Part shown: piece after piece, positions 8,785 through 17,274 of the stretch | How positions within the stretch are numbered: position 1 is the stretch's first letter | How the letters are laid out: the number at the start of each line of letters is the position of its first letter | NCBI GenBank assembly: GCA_001803165.1 | Contig: MHAZ01000011.1 | Coordinates: 97,679-161,678 of the forward strand | Direction of reading: 5' to 3' | DNA from: Stygiobacter sp. RIFOXYC2_FULL_38_25 | GTDB taxonomy: Bacteria; Bacteroidota; Ignavibacteria; Ignavibacteriales; Melioribacteraceae | Length of the DNA: 64,000 nucleotides | Position numbers and translations under genes: made by a program | Notes under the pieces: generated by a model | Told to the model about the DNA's origin: nothing | Database searches by the model: none | Seen by the model: the letters and a program-made list of their open reading frames with translations, nothing else

Positions 8785-9381
8785 ATGAATAAGTGGGAGC
8801 AATTCAAAGAAGCGTTAAAAAAGATTTTCAATTTTAGCGCCGAGCAAGAAACGCAAATTAAAGAAGCCTTTGAGGAAACAGAAAAAAGTGATAAAAAGAA
8901 TGACCTCACCGAATTGATTGAAACTTTCAAAGCGCAGAGCAAAGGTAAAGAGAACGATGCAGTAACAAAGTTACTTGACGGCTTAGGCAGTCAACTTGCT
9001 GTTGCTTTGGAGGCTAATAAAAATCTTGCATCTCTTCTAGCAGAAGAAAAAACCAACCGTGAAAAATCAGTTGTAGCACAACAAACTGCCGACAAAGCAG
9101 CGCGTGATAAAAAAATTACTGATACGTTAGACAAACACGAGAAGGAAGGAAAGTTTCCAAAAGCCGACCGCGCGAAATGGGAAAAAAGATTGAATGAAAA
9201 TTTTGAAGAATGGAATGGCGAGCTGGAAGCTAAACCGGTTTCAAAAGAATTTCAGAACCAGAAGCAGCAATCAAGTCAACAGCAGCAATCGGCTTCCGGC
9301 GGTAGTGAGAAGAAAGAAAATCCGCGCGAAGTACTGCGGAACGAAATTGCATCTCAAATGAATTTGAAAACTACAGTTTAA
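8785..9381 (+). CDS. Phage scaffold-like protein
   Basis: The 198-residue product is almost wholly charged helix: Lys/Glu heptads, then a Gln/Ser-rich linker (about 155-175) and a short C-terminal helix that usually docks on capsid protein. This composition and the position directly before the capsid gene are the hallmarks of scaffold proteins. ATG 8785 with GAGGAAC upstream is preferred over the longer frame from 8695, which would add a hydrophobic, poorly translated leader. A protease domain is not visible, so a separate or no maturation protease is likely. Confidence 0.65.
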   Translation: MNKWEQFKEALKKIFNFSAEQETQIKEAFEETEKSDKKNDLTELIETFKAQSKGKENDAVTKLLDGLGSQLAVALEANKNLASLLAEEKTNREKSVVAQQTADKAARDKKITDTLDKHEKEGKFPKADRAKWEKRLNENFEEWNGELEAKPVSKEFQNQKQQSSQQQQSASGGSEKKENPREVLRNEIASQMNLKTTV

Positions 9382-9403
9382 TTAAACCGTAAGGAGAAGA
9401 AGA

Positions 9404-10330
9404 ATGAGAATAACAGAATTTGGCGGTGATGTAATAACCACCACAGTAATCAACGCAATGCTTGAGAACAGCAATGTTCTCAGTAAAGCAGAATTTTATA
9501 AAATGGTTGGCAACGCGGATTATAAACGCAAAGCCGCAACAGCAAGCGGTGGAAAGTTTAGACCGCTGAACACGGATTATGACAACAATATTGTAAATCC
9601 GGATTTTGCTAATCCAGTGCTGGTAATTTTTGGAGATAAGGTTCAAGTTGACCGCGCACATGAAAGAAGAGGAAGCGATATTCCGTCTGTTCGCGCTGCT
9701 CAATTACTTGAGTTTGCAAAGAACTTGGGCAAGAACTTTCAAAACAAATTCTTTAACGGTGATAAAGATGCTGATGTTAAAGAATTCAACGGATTGAAAA
9801 AAATAATTCCGGCTGGTCAGATATTAACACCTGAAGCTGATGGTTTAGCAGTTCCTCTCGGAAACAGTGATACGAACAAAACCTTGCAGCAAGCATTTCT
9901 TGAAGCACTTGATATTTTGATTGGTTCCGTTGATGGAGGCGCTCAAGCTCTTTCGATGGATTCCGATATGATAAGCCGCTTAACAAGAATTGCAGAAGGT
10001 CAAGTTCAGTGGGCTGTTGATGAATTTGGAGTTCCGCTTGCAAGATATAACGGCATTCCTCTTTTACCCGCCGGTTATGACAGCGCAGGCAACAAAATTA
10101 TCGGTCATGCCGAAACATGCGGCACAGCTCTCGATACAACTTCTATTTACGCTTACCGCTTTGGTGAAGAGTCTGATCTTTCTATTGCAACCAACGTTGG
10201 TGTTGAAGTAAAAGACCTTGGCATTGTTGGCGTGCATTATACCCACTCTGTTGATTTTGATTTAGACCTAACATTGTTAAAGAATAAATCAGTCGCTAGA
10301 CTGAAAGGATTAAGAATTAAAAACCTATAG
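9404..10330 (+). CDS. Major capsid protein
   Basis: The 308-residue product follows the scaffold gene by 22 bases with a strong AAGGAGAAG site. It has the usual HK97-fold features: an N-terminal arm, a spine-helix area (RAAQLLEFAKNLGKNFQNKF, about 87-106), the A-domain block DEFGVPLARYNGIPLLPAGY (about 206-225) and a terminal strand set. The Gly-Val-Pro-Leu-Ala-Arg-Tyr-x-Gly-Ile-Pro-Leu segment is highly characteristic of capsid proteins of this class. It forms the icosahedral shell. Confidence 0.75.
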   Translation: MRITEFGGDVITTTVINAMLENSNVLSKAEFYKMVGNADYKRKAATASGGKFRPLNTDYDNNIVNPDFANPVLVIFGDKVQVDRAHERRGSDIPSVRAAQLLEFAKNLGKNFQNKFFNGDKDADVKEFNGLKKIIPAGQILTPEADGLAVPLGNSDTNKTLQQAFLEALDILIGSVDGGAQALSMDSDMISRLTRIAEGQVQWAVDEFGVPLARYNGIPLLPAGYDSAGNKIIGHAETCGTALDTTSIYAYRFGEESDLSIATNVGVEVKDLGIVGVHYTHSVDFDLDLTLLKNKSVARLKGLRIKNL

Positions 10331-10359
10331 TCCGGTGTAGCAGCTGGTTCCTTGCCATG

Positions 10360-10385
10360 TACGTGGTGGAGAAATCTGCCACGTA
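10360..10385 (+). terminator. Hairpin after the capsid gene (attenuator-like)
   Basis: TACGTGG and CCACGTA form a perfect seven-base-pair stem around a 12-base loop, followed only by a weak T/A run. It lies in the 80-base gap between capsid and next gene, where phages often place a partial terminator or RNA-stability element that favours capsid mRNA. Confidence 0.45.
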
Positions 10386-10410
10386 TTTATAAAAAAGTTG
10401 GAGTAACAAG

Positions 10411-10602
10411 ATGATAAAAATACTTAAACCGGTAGTTGAAAGTTACTTAACACCATCCGGTGTTTTGTGCTTACCAAAAAAAGAAGTTGAGTTCACCGAA
10501 AAGCAATGGAATGAAATTCCGGAGAATGAAAAAGTTTTGTTTGAAGACAAGCCGGAAGTAAATGAAGTTGAAGCTAAAATAGCTGAGGATACAAATGGCT
10601 AA
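10411..10602 (+). CDS. Small hypothetical virion-region protein
   Basis: A 63-residue acidic product, overlapping the tail-tube gene by eight bases. It starts with short strands and has a Glu/Lys-rich tail. The position between capsid and tail tube fits a small head-tail joining or decoration protein, but nothing in the sequence identifies it. Confidence 0.5.
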   Translation: MIKILKPVVESYLTPSGVLCLPKKEVEFTEKQWNEIPENEKVLFEDKPEVNEVEAKIAEDTNG

Positions 10603-11542
10603 TACAAGTGGAGTTGCTCAAATAGGAGTAATGGCAGCCGGAACATTAAACGCCGCACCTACCGGAGTTGTTTTAATGGGTTTGGCTAGCAACCAAAGTT
10701 TTACGACAGAAGATGCAATGGTAACTAAGATTGAGCGTGATGATTATGAAATCGCTCATCAAAAGTTGTTGACTTTTTCCGCAGATACATTACAGCCAAG
10801 TCTGTATGCGTTTATGACATTGCTTTCTTACAGAGGCGGCAATTGTGATGTACAGGCTATTCTTGAAAACGGAATGGTTTATAAATTTTTAGCCGCAACA
10901 AACCCGATTGGTATTACGCCTGTACTTTATCTTGATGATGAATCACGCACAATTAAAGTGAAGTTGAAGGCATCGTTTCCGGTTGCAGTATGGCAAGCAA
11001 TGGAGTTGGCGGCAGCTTCCGCTGCGGCAATTAATTTAGGGACACCTCAGAGCGGAAGAGACTCTGCGAAAATTAGAAAATCTTCTCCGTTGTTTACGCA
11101 ATCTCCAAGTACTGCTGAAATGTTTTCCAATTACTCTAAGCGTACAGTGGAAATTTCGCCGGCTGTAAAAGGAACATGTCATCCGGGTGCTAAACAGAGC
11201 TGGAACATTGACCTCTACGACCGCATGCAAGTGAACGGTGTATTCCAAACGGAAGATGCAACAAAGCAGTTATTGTACAATCAAGAAGCGAAGGGAATGT
11301 TTCCTGAGCTCTGGTTGAAAGATGCAAATGCCGGAAGTTACTTTGACTTGCTGAAGTTTGAAGCCGGTTGTTTGCAACAAAAAGTTAAGCTGGATAACAA
11401 CGATACCAAAGCCGTATTAACCGCAACTTATAAAGCAAGAGTACCAATTGAAAAAATTACTCTTGGTGTAGGCGCGGCAAACGGAGATTCTGTTGATGGA
11501 ACCGGTGTTGACGGCGGCACATTAACTTTTGCAGCATTATAA
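10595..11542 (+). CDS. Probable major tail tube protein
   Basis: The 315-residue product is rich in Ala, Gly, Thr and short strands, with no signal peptide and no enzyme motif. It lies between capsid and the tail chaperone/tape-measure pair, where the tail tube gene normally sits. The end (Gly-Val-Gly-Ala-Ala-Asn-Gly-Asp then Asp-Gly-Thr-Gly-Val-Asp) looks like an exposed loop region. No sheath gene is seen nearby, which favours a non-contractile tail. Assignment is mostly positional. Confidence 0.5.
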   Translation: MANTSGVAQIGVMAAGTLNAAPTGVVLMGLASNQSFTTEDAMVTKIERDDYEIAHQKLLTFSADTLQPSLYAFMTLLSYRGGNCDVQAILENGMVYKFLAATNPIGITPVLYLDDESRTIKVKLKASFPVAVWQAMELAAASAAAINLGTPQSGRDSAKIRKSSPLFTQSPSTAEMFSNYSKRTVEISPAVKGTCHPGAKQSWNIDLYDRMQVNGVFQTEDATKQLLYNQEAKGMFPELWLKDANAGSYFDLLKFEAGCLQQKVKLDNNDTKAVLTATYKARVPIEKITLGVGAANGDSVDGTGVDGGTLTFAAL

Positions 11543-11553
11543 AATTTACGGAC

Positions 11554-11763
11554 ATGAAAACAATGAGAGACATAGAGTTTGTTGCACTTCCATCATTCAA
11601 TATCTCTGCTGTGTTCGCCTTAGGACAAGTTCCACCGATTGATGCATTGGAAGCAATTTTGAAAGTAGCAGTATTGGCGGCAACTCTAATCTATACAATT
11701 GTTCGAACTGTTCAGATTACCAGAAATAAAAAACAAAATAAAAAGGAGAAAGAGAATGTTTAA
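11554..11763 (+). CDS. Small membrane protein
   Basis: A 69-residue product with one membrane segment (about residues 29-52, ALEAILKVAVLAATLIYTIV) and a short, very basic Lys/Asn cytoplasmic tail. It overlaps the next small membrane gene by eight bases. The arrangement suggests a holin or antiholin partner in a lysis set, but size and topology are the only evidence. Confidence 0.5.
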   Translation: MKTMRDIEFVALPSFNISAVFALGQVPPIDALEAILKVAVLAATLIYTIVRTVQITRNKKQNKKEKENV

Positions 11764-11923
11764 GAATTGGAAAACAACTCTTGCCGGGGTTGCTGCTATT
11801 GTTGCCGGTGTTTCGCTGATTGTAAATGGTCAAATGGAAGCCGGTGTGGCATCTATTGTAACCGGTCTCGGTTTACTATTTGCAAAAGATAACAACGTTA
11901 CCGGCGGAACAGTAACGCAATGA
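11756..11923 (+). CDS. Holin-like small membrane protein
   Basis: A 55-residue product with Trp-Lys-Thr-Thr near the start and two short hydrophobic, Gly/Ala-rich segments (LAGVAAIVAGVSLIV and a second one around 30-42). Such proteins occur widely in phage lysis regions. ATG 11756 has AAAGGAGAAAGAG upstream. The stop overlaps the next start (ATGA). Confidence 0.55.
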   Translation: MFKNWKTTLAGVAAIVAGVSLIVNGQMEAGVASIVTGLGLLFAKDNNVTGGTVTQ

Positions 11924-12375
11924 GTATCAAAACTTTGCTAATCACGTTGTCTGTTGTGTTGATAATCGGGAGTGTCTTAGGATGGTTTGCACGAGGGTGT
12001 TCCATTCCTAAAACACTTCCGGCTATTAAAAAGGATTCAACTTATGTCGAGCGAACTGAATTACAGCCAGTTAAAAAAGATTCAACAGTTTCCACGCCGC
12101 TTGAAAAAATTAAAACACAAAAAAGAGTGGACAAAATTTCCGTTAAAGATTCGTTGGGACAGACTGTTAATCTTACTGCTGTTAGTGTTGTGGTTAATGA
12201 CTCTCTGTTTACAACATATTCTCTGGAACTAATACCGGTACGTTTTATAATGAAGCAAATAACAGAAATAATAAAACCAACACTTGAATATGTAGAAGCG
12301 CCCTGGTATGCAAATAATTGGTTTTACGGAACATTAGCTTTTGCCGCGCTGCTGATTTTATCACTTCTTAATTAA
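11920..12375 (+). CDS. Membrane-anchored protein, spanin-like topology
   Basis: A 151-residue product with an N-terminal membrane segment (LLITLSVVLIIGSVLGWFA), a Cys soon after it, a charged middle with repeated KKDST motifs, and a C-terminal hydrophobic helix (FYGTLAFAALLILSLL). Its start overlaps the holin-like gene by four bases. Position in a lysis-type cluster suggests a spanin-like or tail-region membrane protein, though spanins rarely have a second C-terminal membrane segment. Confidence 0.45.
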   Translation: MSIKTLLITLSVVLIIGSVLGWFARGCSIPKTLPAIKKDSTYVERTELQPVKKDSTVSTPLEKIKTQKRVDKISVKDSLGQTVNLTAVSVVVNDSLFTTYSLELIPVRFIMKQITEIIKPTLEYVEAPWYANNWFYGTLAFAALLILSLLN

Positions 12376-12386
12376 GAGGAACACAC

Positions 12387-12854
12387 ATGGACTTAATAAT
12401 CAGACGTTTCAAATCAAACAACGAAGCTACACTCGGTAGATTATTTATCAACAACGTTTTTGAATGCTACACTCTTGAGGATCAGTTTCAAGAAGTTAAA
12501 GTAAAGCATGAGACAAGAATTCCGGACGGAATTTACAATGTTAAAATCAGAACGCACGGCAGATGGCATGAATCCTTCAAAAGAAAATTCCCGATGAGCC
12601 ACAAAGGTATGCTTGAGATTGCCGATGTGCCCGGGTTCACCGACATTCTTATTCATACCGGCAATACGGATGATGATTCTAGCGGATGCATTCTTGTAGG
12701 TGTAAATGTTGACGAAAAAGATTTTACAATTCTTCCCGGTACTTCAACACCCGCTTACTTGAATATGTACAAGAAAGTGATCGCGGCTATCGCTAGAAAA
12801 GAAGAAGTACTGCTGATTGTAGAAAGTAAAGAAGAAGAAACGACCGAACAATAA
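12387..12854 (+). CDS. DUF5675 family protein
   Basis: The 155-residue product matches the DUF5675 pattern: R-x-x-x-N-N-E-A-T-L-G-R-L near the start, YTLED around residue 28, RIPDGIYNVKIR, then IHTGNTDDDSSGCILVG. The His-Thr-Gly-Asn ... Asp-x-x-Gly-Cys-Ile-Leu-Val-Gly block resembles the active-site block of L,D-transpeptidase-like folds, so a wall-related activity is possible. It follows three small membrane proteins, and a lysis role would fit. The family has no assured function. Confidence 0.65.
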   Translation: MDLIIRRFKSNNEATLGRLFINNVFECYTLEDQFQEVKVKHETRIPDGIYNVKIRTHGRWHESFKRKFPMSHKGMLEIADVPGFTDILIHTGNTDDDSSGCILVGVNVDEKDFTILPGTSTPAYLNMYKKVIAAIARKEEVLLIVESKEEETTEQ

Positions 12855-12869
12855 TAATAAGGCTGCTAC

Positions 12870-13238
12870 ATGGAACTGAAGGAAGTAACTATAAAAGTTG
12901 ATGGAAAAGAAGTTGCGTTAAAAGTACAACTAAGAAGCGAAATAACCGGCGCGGATTGGGAGCGCTGGCATAGAATATCAGCTTTCTATTCAAGGTTAAG
13001 TAAGGATGCTGAAAAGAACACTGAAATAATTCTTGGGCAGAGAAACGATTTTTACAACCAACTATGCAACGACATCATTGTTGATGAAAATGGTAATCCT
13101 TTGCCATTTGATTATACATTAAGAATTAGTGTAAAAGATTCGCTGACAATGGTGAGCGCTTTTTTTTTAGAGTATCTGAGATTGAACAACGAAATAGCGC
13201 AGAACTTAGAGACATTGGGAACAAGTGCGAAACAATAA
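12870..13238 (+). CDS. Tail assembly chaperone, short form (gpG-like)
   Basis: A 122-residue, strand-then-helix protein directly upstream of the tape-measure gene, where phage lambda has gpG. It opens with short strands (VTIKVDGKEVALKVQLRSEI) and continues with helices. Near the end the coding sequence passes through nine consecutive T (13160-13168), a slippery run. Tail chaperones hold the tape-measure protein during tail assembly. Assignment rests on position, size and the frameshift layout described in the next entry. Confidence 0.6.
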   Translation: MELKEVTIKVDGKEVALKVQLRSEITGADWERWHRISAFYSRLSKDAEKNTEIILGQRNDFYNQLCNDIIVDENGNPLPFDYTLRISVKDSLTMVSAFFLEYLRLNNEIAQNLETLGTSAKQ

Positions 13239-13474
13239 GTAAAGACATTGATAGGCTTAGAAACCAAAAATACCCCGGTTCTTTAGTGCACGAAAAGTGC
13301 AAACTGATTATTGAAGATTACAAACAAATTGTTTTCGAATTCTGCGACAGCAAAATACACGGAAGAAAAGAAATGTTAGCCTTACCTCTAGATGATTTTT
13401 TCCAATACCTATACTTAATGCGTCTCCAAAGATTTAATTCTCTAATAGATATTTACAACGGTTTGAAAAGCTGA
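12870..13474 (+). CDS. Tail assembly chaperone, long form by -1 frameshift (gpGT-like)
   Basis: A -1 slip on the T run at 13160-13168 moves the ribosome into a second frame that is open, with no stop, to 13474, four bases before the tape-measure ATG. This would give a product of about 200 residues sharing its first 99 with the short form. The frame has no good start codon of its own; the first candidate is a GTG at 13286 with no ribosome site. The extension is acidic, helical and Cys-containing. A short and a long chaperone made by frameshifting just before the tape measure is widely conserved in dsDNA tailed phages. Confidence 0.65.
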
Positions 13475-13477
13475 TAA

Positions 13478-15280
13478 ATGGAAAAAGAAATTAAAATAAT
13501 ATTAACTCTTGAGAACGGTGAACAAGTTAGTTCTGTTTTGAAAGTTGTAAATGAAGATTATGAAGATATACTAAGAACTTCCGAAGCATTAAAAACAAAC
13601 CCGGTATTAAAACAATTCAAAAACGATCTGTTGGAAATAGGCGCTGTAAGCAGCGAAGCTTCTGAAGGGATTGCAGAGTTTATAAAGTACAATAATGTTT
13701 CCGAACAGCAGTTGAATAAAGTTACAGCTGCTTTGAAAGCAGAGCAGGCTTCTGTTGGTCTTCTCTCTTCTGATTATGTGAAGTATGAAAATGCTCTCGT
13801 TAATATCAATAATGCGATTGCTAAAACTCCTCCGCATGTAAGGCAAGCCGGTCAGAGCTTTACCGGCATGAATCAAGTAATTGGACAGACCGGTTTCTTG
13901 CTTTCCGATATGGATATGTTTTTCCGTTCCAATGACTGGGTAACAAATGTAAGAATGGGCGCAATGTCTGTCTCGAATAACTTTAGCATGGTTGGTCAGA
14001 CGGTAGCAAATGCAATGAGGAATGCTGAAGCGCAAGGTATGAGTTGGAAAGATATGCTTAAGAGCTCCTTAACCGGCATTAATGCATGGACTTTAGGATT
14101 GAATGGCGGTCTTTTGGCGGTTCAGTTTGTAACTAGGTTTCTATCAAGTAATACAGAGGAACTGAAAAAAAATACTGAAGAGATTGAAAAGAACAAAAAA
14201 TCATTGGCAGAGAAAAGCCGGGTTGCACTTAATACAACTATTACTGAATTGAAAAAGGAATACGATTTACTTAAGAAAAAAAGAGATATTGAAAAAGCAT
14301 CCTTCGATGCTCGTCTTGAAATGAGTAACAAAGCAAAACTTGCCAGAGGTGAAGCAACATCTTCACCAACATTTACTTTCAGTCAAAAAGATGAATTAGA
14401 AAAAGCCGGGCAAAGACTTGGTGAAGCACAAACCGCATTGGCTGTCTTAGGACACGAACAAAATATTCTCAATAGAATAAATGAACTGGAGAAGGAAAGA
14501 AATTCCCTTCAGGATAATGGTGCAAGTGTTAGAAGAACTTTCTTAAATGAAGAATTAGAAAAACTTCGCGACCAACTCACTATTGCACAGGGCAAAGAAA
14601 AAACTGAAAAGACATTAGCCCAGCAACTCAAGATTAGAACTACTGAAGAAATTGATGCAGAGCTTAAAAAACTGAATGTTCTTTTATCACAAACAAAAGT
14701 TGTTGCCGACCGGTTAAGAATACTTGAGCAAATTAAAAAACTTGAGGCAGAGAAAGCAGAGCCGCTTTCAATCAGATCCGAAGATGTACTTTCAAAGGGT
14801 GCTAGTGATAAAGCGCCAACCGATGAAAACAAATTACGTGAAGCTATTTATGGCAAGCTTGAACCTATTAAAAAAGAAGATATGCCGGATAAACCTTTTG
14901 TTGATACAAAAGATAAAGTTAGTTCACTAAAGAGTGCAGTTCAATCGCTAGGCAGCTCGATGGCTACTGTATTTGCAAACAGTATTACACAAGTAAAAAA
15001 CCTTAAAGATGTGTTGAATGATGTACTTAGTATCATTTTACAAATTGGACTCAAACTGGCTATAAAGAGTGGTTTGAGTTTAATACCGGGTTTGGGACCG
15101 CTAGTGAGCGAATTATTCTCGATAAGAACTTCTCCAGTTACGCCGTTAAGTCCAACCAGCGAGCAAGGCACAACGGTTCAAACGCTAGTAGTTAGAGTAG
15201 AGGGCAACAGCTTAACACGCGGGCGGGATATTTATACAGCATTCAACAATGAACAGAAATTAAGAGCAGCTTACGGATGA
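13478..15280 (+). CDS. Tail tape measure protein
   Basis: The 600-residue product has long charged coiled coils (about 215-270 and 300-420), a Gly/Met/Phe-rich hydrophobic region (about 125-225) and a C-terminal membrane-like segment (about 510-545, IILQIGLKLAIKSGLSLIPG). This is the usual build of tape-measure proteins, which set tail length at roughly 0.15 nm per residue. Six hundred residues would imply a fairly short tail near 90 nm. The next gene overlaps its stop by four bases. Confidence 0.75.
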   Translation: MEKEIKIILTLENGEQVSSVLKVVNEDYEDILRTSEALKTNPVLKQFKNDLLEIGAVSSEASEGIAEFIKYNNVSEQQLNKVTAALKAEQASVGLLSSDYVKYENALVNINNAIAKTPPHVRQAGQSFTGMNQVIGQTGFLLSDMDMFFRSNDWVTNVRMGAMSVSNNFSMVGQTVANAMRNAEAQGMSWKDMLKSSLTGINAWTLGLNGGLLAVQFVTRFLSSNTEELKKNTEEIEKNKKSLAEKSRVALNTTITELKKEYDLLKKKRDIEKASFDARLEMSNKAKLARGEATSSPTFTFSQKDELEKAGQRLGEAQTALAVLGHEQNILNRINELEKERNSLQDNGASVRRTFLNEELEKLRDQLTIAQGKEKTEKTLAQQLKIRTTEEIDAELKKLNVLLSQTKVVADRLRILEQIKKLEAEKAEPLSIRSEDVLSKGASDKAPTDENKLREAIYGKLEPIKKEDMPDKPFVDTKDKVSSLKSAVQSLGSSMATVFANSITQVKNLKDVLNDVLSIILQIGLKLAIKSGLSLIPGLGPLVSELFSIRTSPVTPLSPTSEQGTTVQTLVVRVEGNSLTRGRDIYTAFNNEQKLRAAYG

Positions 15281-17274
15281 GTTATACCAGGACATATATT
15301 TTCGGCGCTGATTTGAACAATGGAATTGTATTAGGTGACGGCGAACGCGCAAAACTTTCCCTTGTATTTACAATCAATGGAACAAGTGCAAACGAAGTAG
15401 TACTTGCTTCCAGTCAAGGTATGAAAGTTGTCCGTTTCGGAAAAGTAGGTATGCGTGTTGATATTGAAGAAAATTTGTTAATGCCAAGTGAATATGAATT
15501 TGTTATTTACGATGGAAACCAGCAGCTGCAAAATATGTTATTTGTCCAGGGAGCTTTGAGGGATGCTGTAGAAAAAAATTTCTATGTGAAGTTGGAATTG
15601 CTCTACAAGAACAAACAAAGTTACGAAGCAAGATTTTCCGGTTACAACATTGTTAAATATACAAACCAGCCTCACTTATACAAGGATGAAATTGTTTTTA
15701 ACGCAATGCCCAATACAAAGATTCTAAACCAAAAATATATGTTCGATGATAATTGGAATGGAGCTTTGTTTGACGCACGTGTTGAAAGAAAAAGTTCGTG
15801 GCCGCTTAATCCACTCGGGCTAGTATTTAATAAAGTTGGCAATGCTGCTAAGTGGGACTGGATGTATTTGTATAACCCATCTTTACCAGCCTCTAGTTTA
15901 CTACACAAAATTTTCCAATTAATTAACCCGGATATTTCTTTGCAAGTCTACCAGAACTGGAAATATTGGGGTTGTGTTGGCTATCCATACGCACCAGATC
16001 ATCAAAAGGATGACATACTTTACACTGATTTAATTCTTGATGGTAATTGGATTGGTTCAGTTTTTGGCGGTTCCAACCAAGCTGATAAATTCAAAACCGT
16101 TGGCGATGTATTAAGAAGCATTGCATTTGAAAGCGGAAGTGTAGCCGGTATAGAGACTCAAGAGAAGGCTTTTCTAAAAGAAATATTTTCTTTCGATGCA
16201 AATCAAATACAAACGCTTGGCAAAGAATTAGATGACGAAAGCAGCCGAGGATACGAATATGAATCTATTGATTTTGCTGAAGTAAGAAGCACATTGTTTG
16301 AACAAGACTTAGGGAATCAAAATAGATACATTGCACGCAATCCATCTCCTAAAGGCTACAGATCCGGATACTCGATTGTAAACAATGAAGTTGTTTGGGA
16401 TATACGCGGCGGCTTAAACGGATTGAAAAGAGATATTATTAGCTGCGCCGATACAATTCAAGGTTTGTTGTACGCTCAGTTTGCGAGCAACTTAAAAGCA
16501 TTTCGTGTTGAAGGATCATTCTATGATGTTTTTGCAGTAAAAAATCCTTCGATTGATATTTCAGTAATTAGTCCCTTTGGAGTTCCCGGACCAGCCGGTT
16601 ATTATCCGCTTACAACTTATTTAGCAGAACACCACTACTTGCTTCGCAATAAATTATACAAATCATATGTAAGAAAAAGAAAAGTTGAAGGAAGAGATTA
16701 TTCCTTTTTGAAGGGCTTTGTTGACGGTGATGGAAATCATTCCGTTGTGGGTTTAGAGACCGATATAGATACCGGGCTTACAACAATTAAAAGTTTAATA
16801 GTAAGCACACATCAAGTAGAAACCGGCGGCGGTGGATCTGGCACACACACACCGCTTGCAAGAATATTACCAACCGGATATTACAATGTAGAAACATTTG
16901 TTTTAGAATTAACAGCTAACGAGCTCAATACCGGCGCGGTTGCCGTAATGTATATAGAGGGGATGCAAAGAATTAGCCAATTGAAAGTAATTATTCCGCG
17001 TTTGTATGATAGCCAGGGCAACTTAACAAATCTAACCGGCTTCGAAAGTGTAACCAAGATAGAATTTATTGATTTAGCCGGACTGATTTGGGATAGAATA
17101 AAGTACAAGTATAATGTTTATGAAAAGCCGGACGAAGATGGTCTCCGCAATGTGAAAATTTTAGAGAGAAGTTATTTAGAGGGGCAGTATTTGCAGATGA
17201 ATATTTATGGCAGTGTACATGCAGATGCAAAATTAAATGTTGAAGTAACCTATTTATCAAAGGTGATATTATGA
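15277..17274 (+). CDS. Tail-tip / hub-region structural protein
   Basis: A 665-residue strand-rich product that overlaps both neighbours by four bases (ATGA), between tape measure and fibre. The first 200 residues look like a distal-tail-type barrel (FGADLNNGIVLGDGERAKLSLVF...), and the middle has aromatic-rich loops. No enzyme motif seen. In siphovirus order this place holds distal-tail and tail-tip hub proteins, and a single long protein here may combine both. The assignment is positional. Confidence 0.5.
   Translation: MSYTRTYIFGADLNNGIVLGDGERAKLSLVFTINGTSANEVVLASSQGMKVVRFGKVGMRVDIEENLLMPSEYEFVIYDGNQQLQNMLFVQGALRDAVEKNFYVKLELLYKNKQSYEARFSGYNIVKYTNQPHLYKDEIVFNAMPNTKILNQKYMFDDNWNGALFDARVERKSSWPLNPLGLVFNKVGNAAKWDWMYLYNPSLPASSLLHKIFQLINPDISLQVYQNWKYWGCVGYPYAPDHQKDDILYTDLILDGNWIGSVFGGSNQADKFKTVGDVLRSIAFESGSVAGIETQEKAFLKEIFSFDANQIQTLGKELDDESSRGYEYESIDFAEVRSTLFEQDLGNQNRYIARNPSPKGYRSGYSIVNNEVVWDIRGGLNGLKRDIISCADTIQGLLYAQFASNLKAFRVEGSFYDVFAVKNPSIDISVISPFGVPGPAGYYPLTTYLAEHHYLLRNKLYKSYVRKRKVEGRDYSFLKGFVDGDGNHSVVGLETDIDTGLTTIKSLIVSTHQVETGGGGSGTHTPLARILPTGYYNVETFVLELTANELNTGAVAVMYIEGMQRISQLKVIIPRLYDSQGNLTNLTGFESVTKIEFIDLAGLIWDRIKYKYNVYEKPDEDGLRNVKILERSYLEGQYLQMNIYGSVHADAKLNVEVTYLSKVIL

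Noticed and set aside
13286..13474. A separate 62-residue gene starting with GTG
   Set aside because: No ribosome site, and the frame is open upstream to the T run, so the -1 frameshift extension explains it better.
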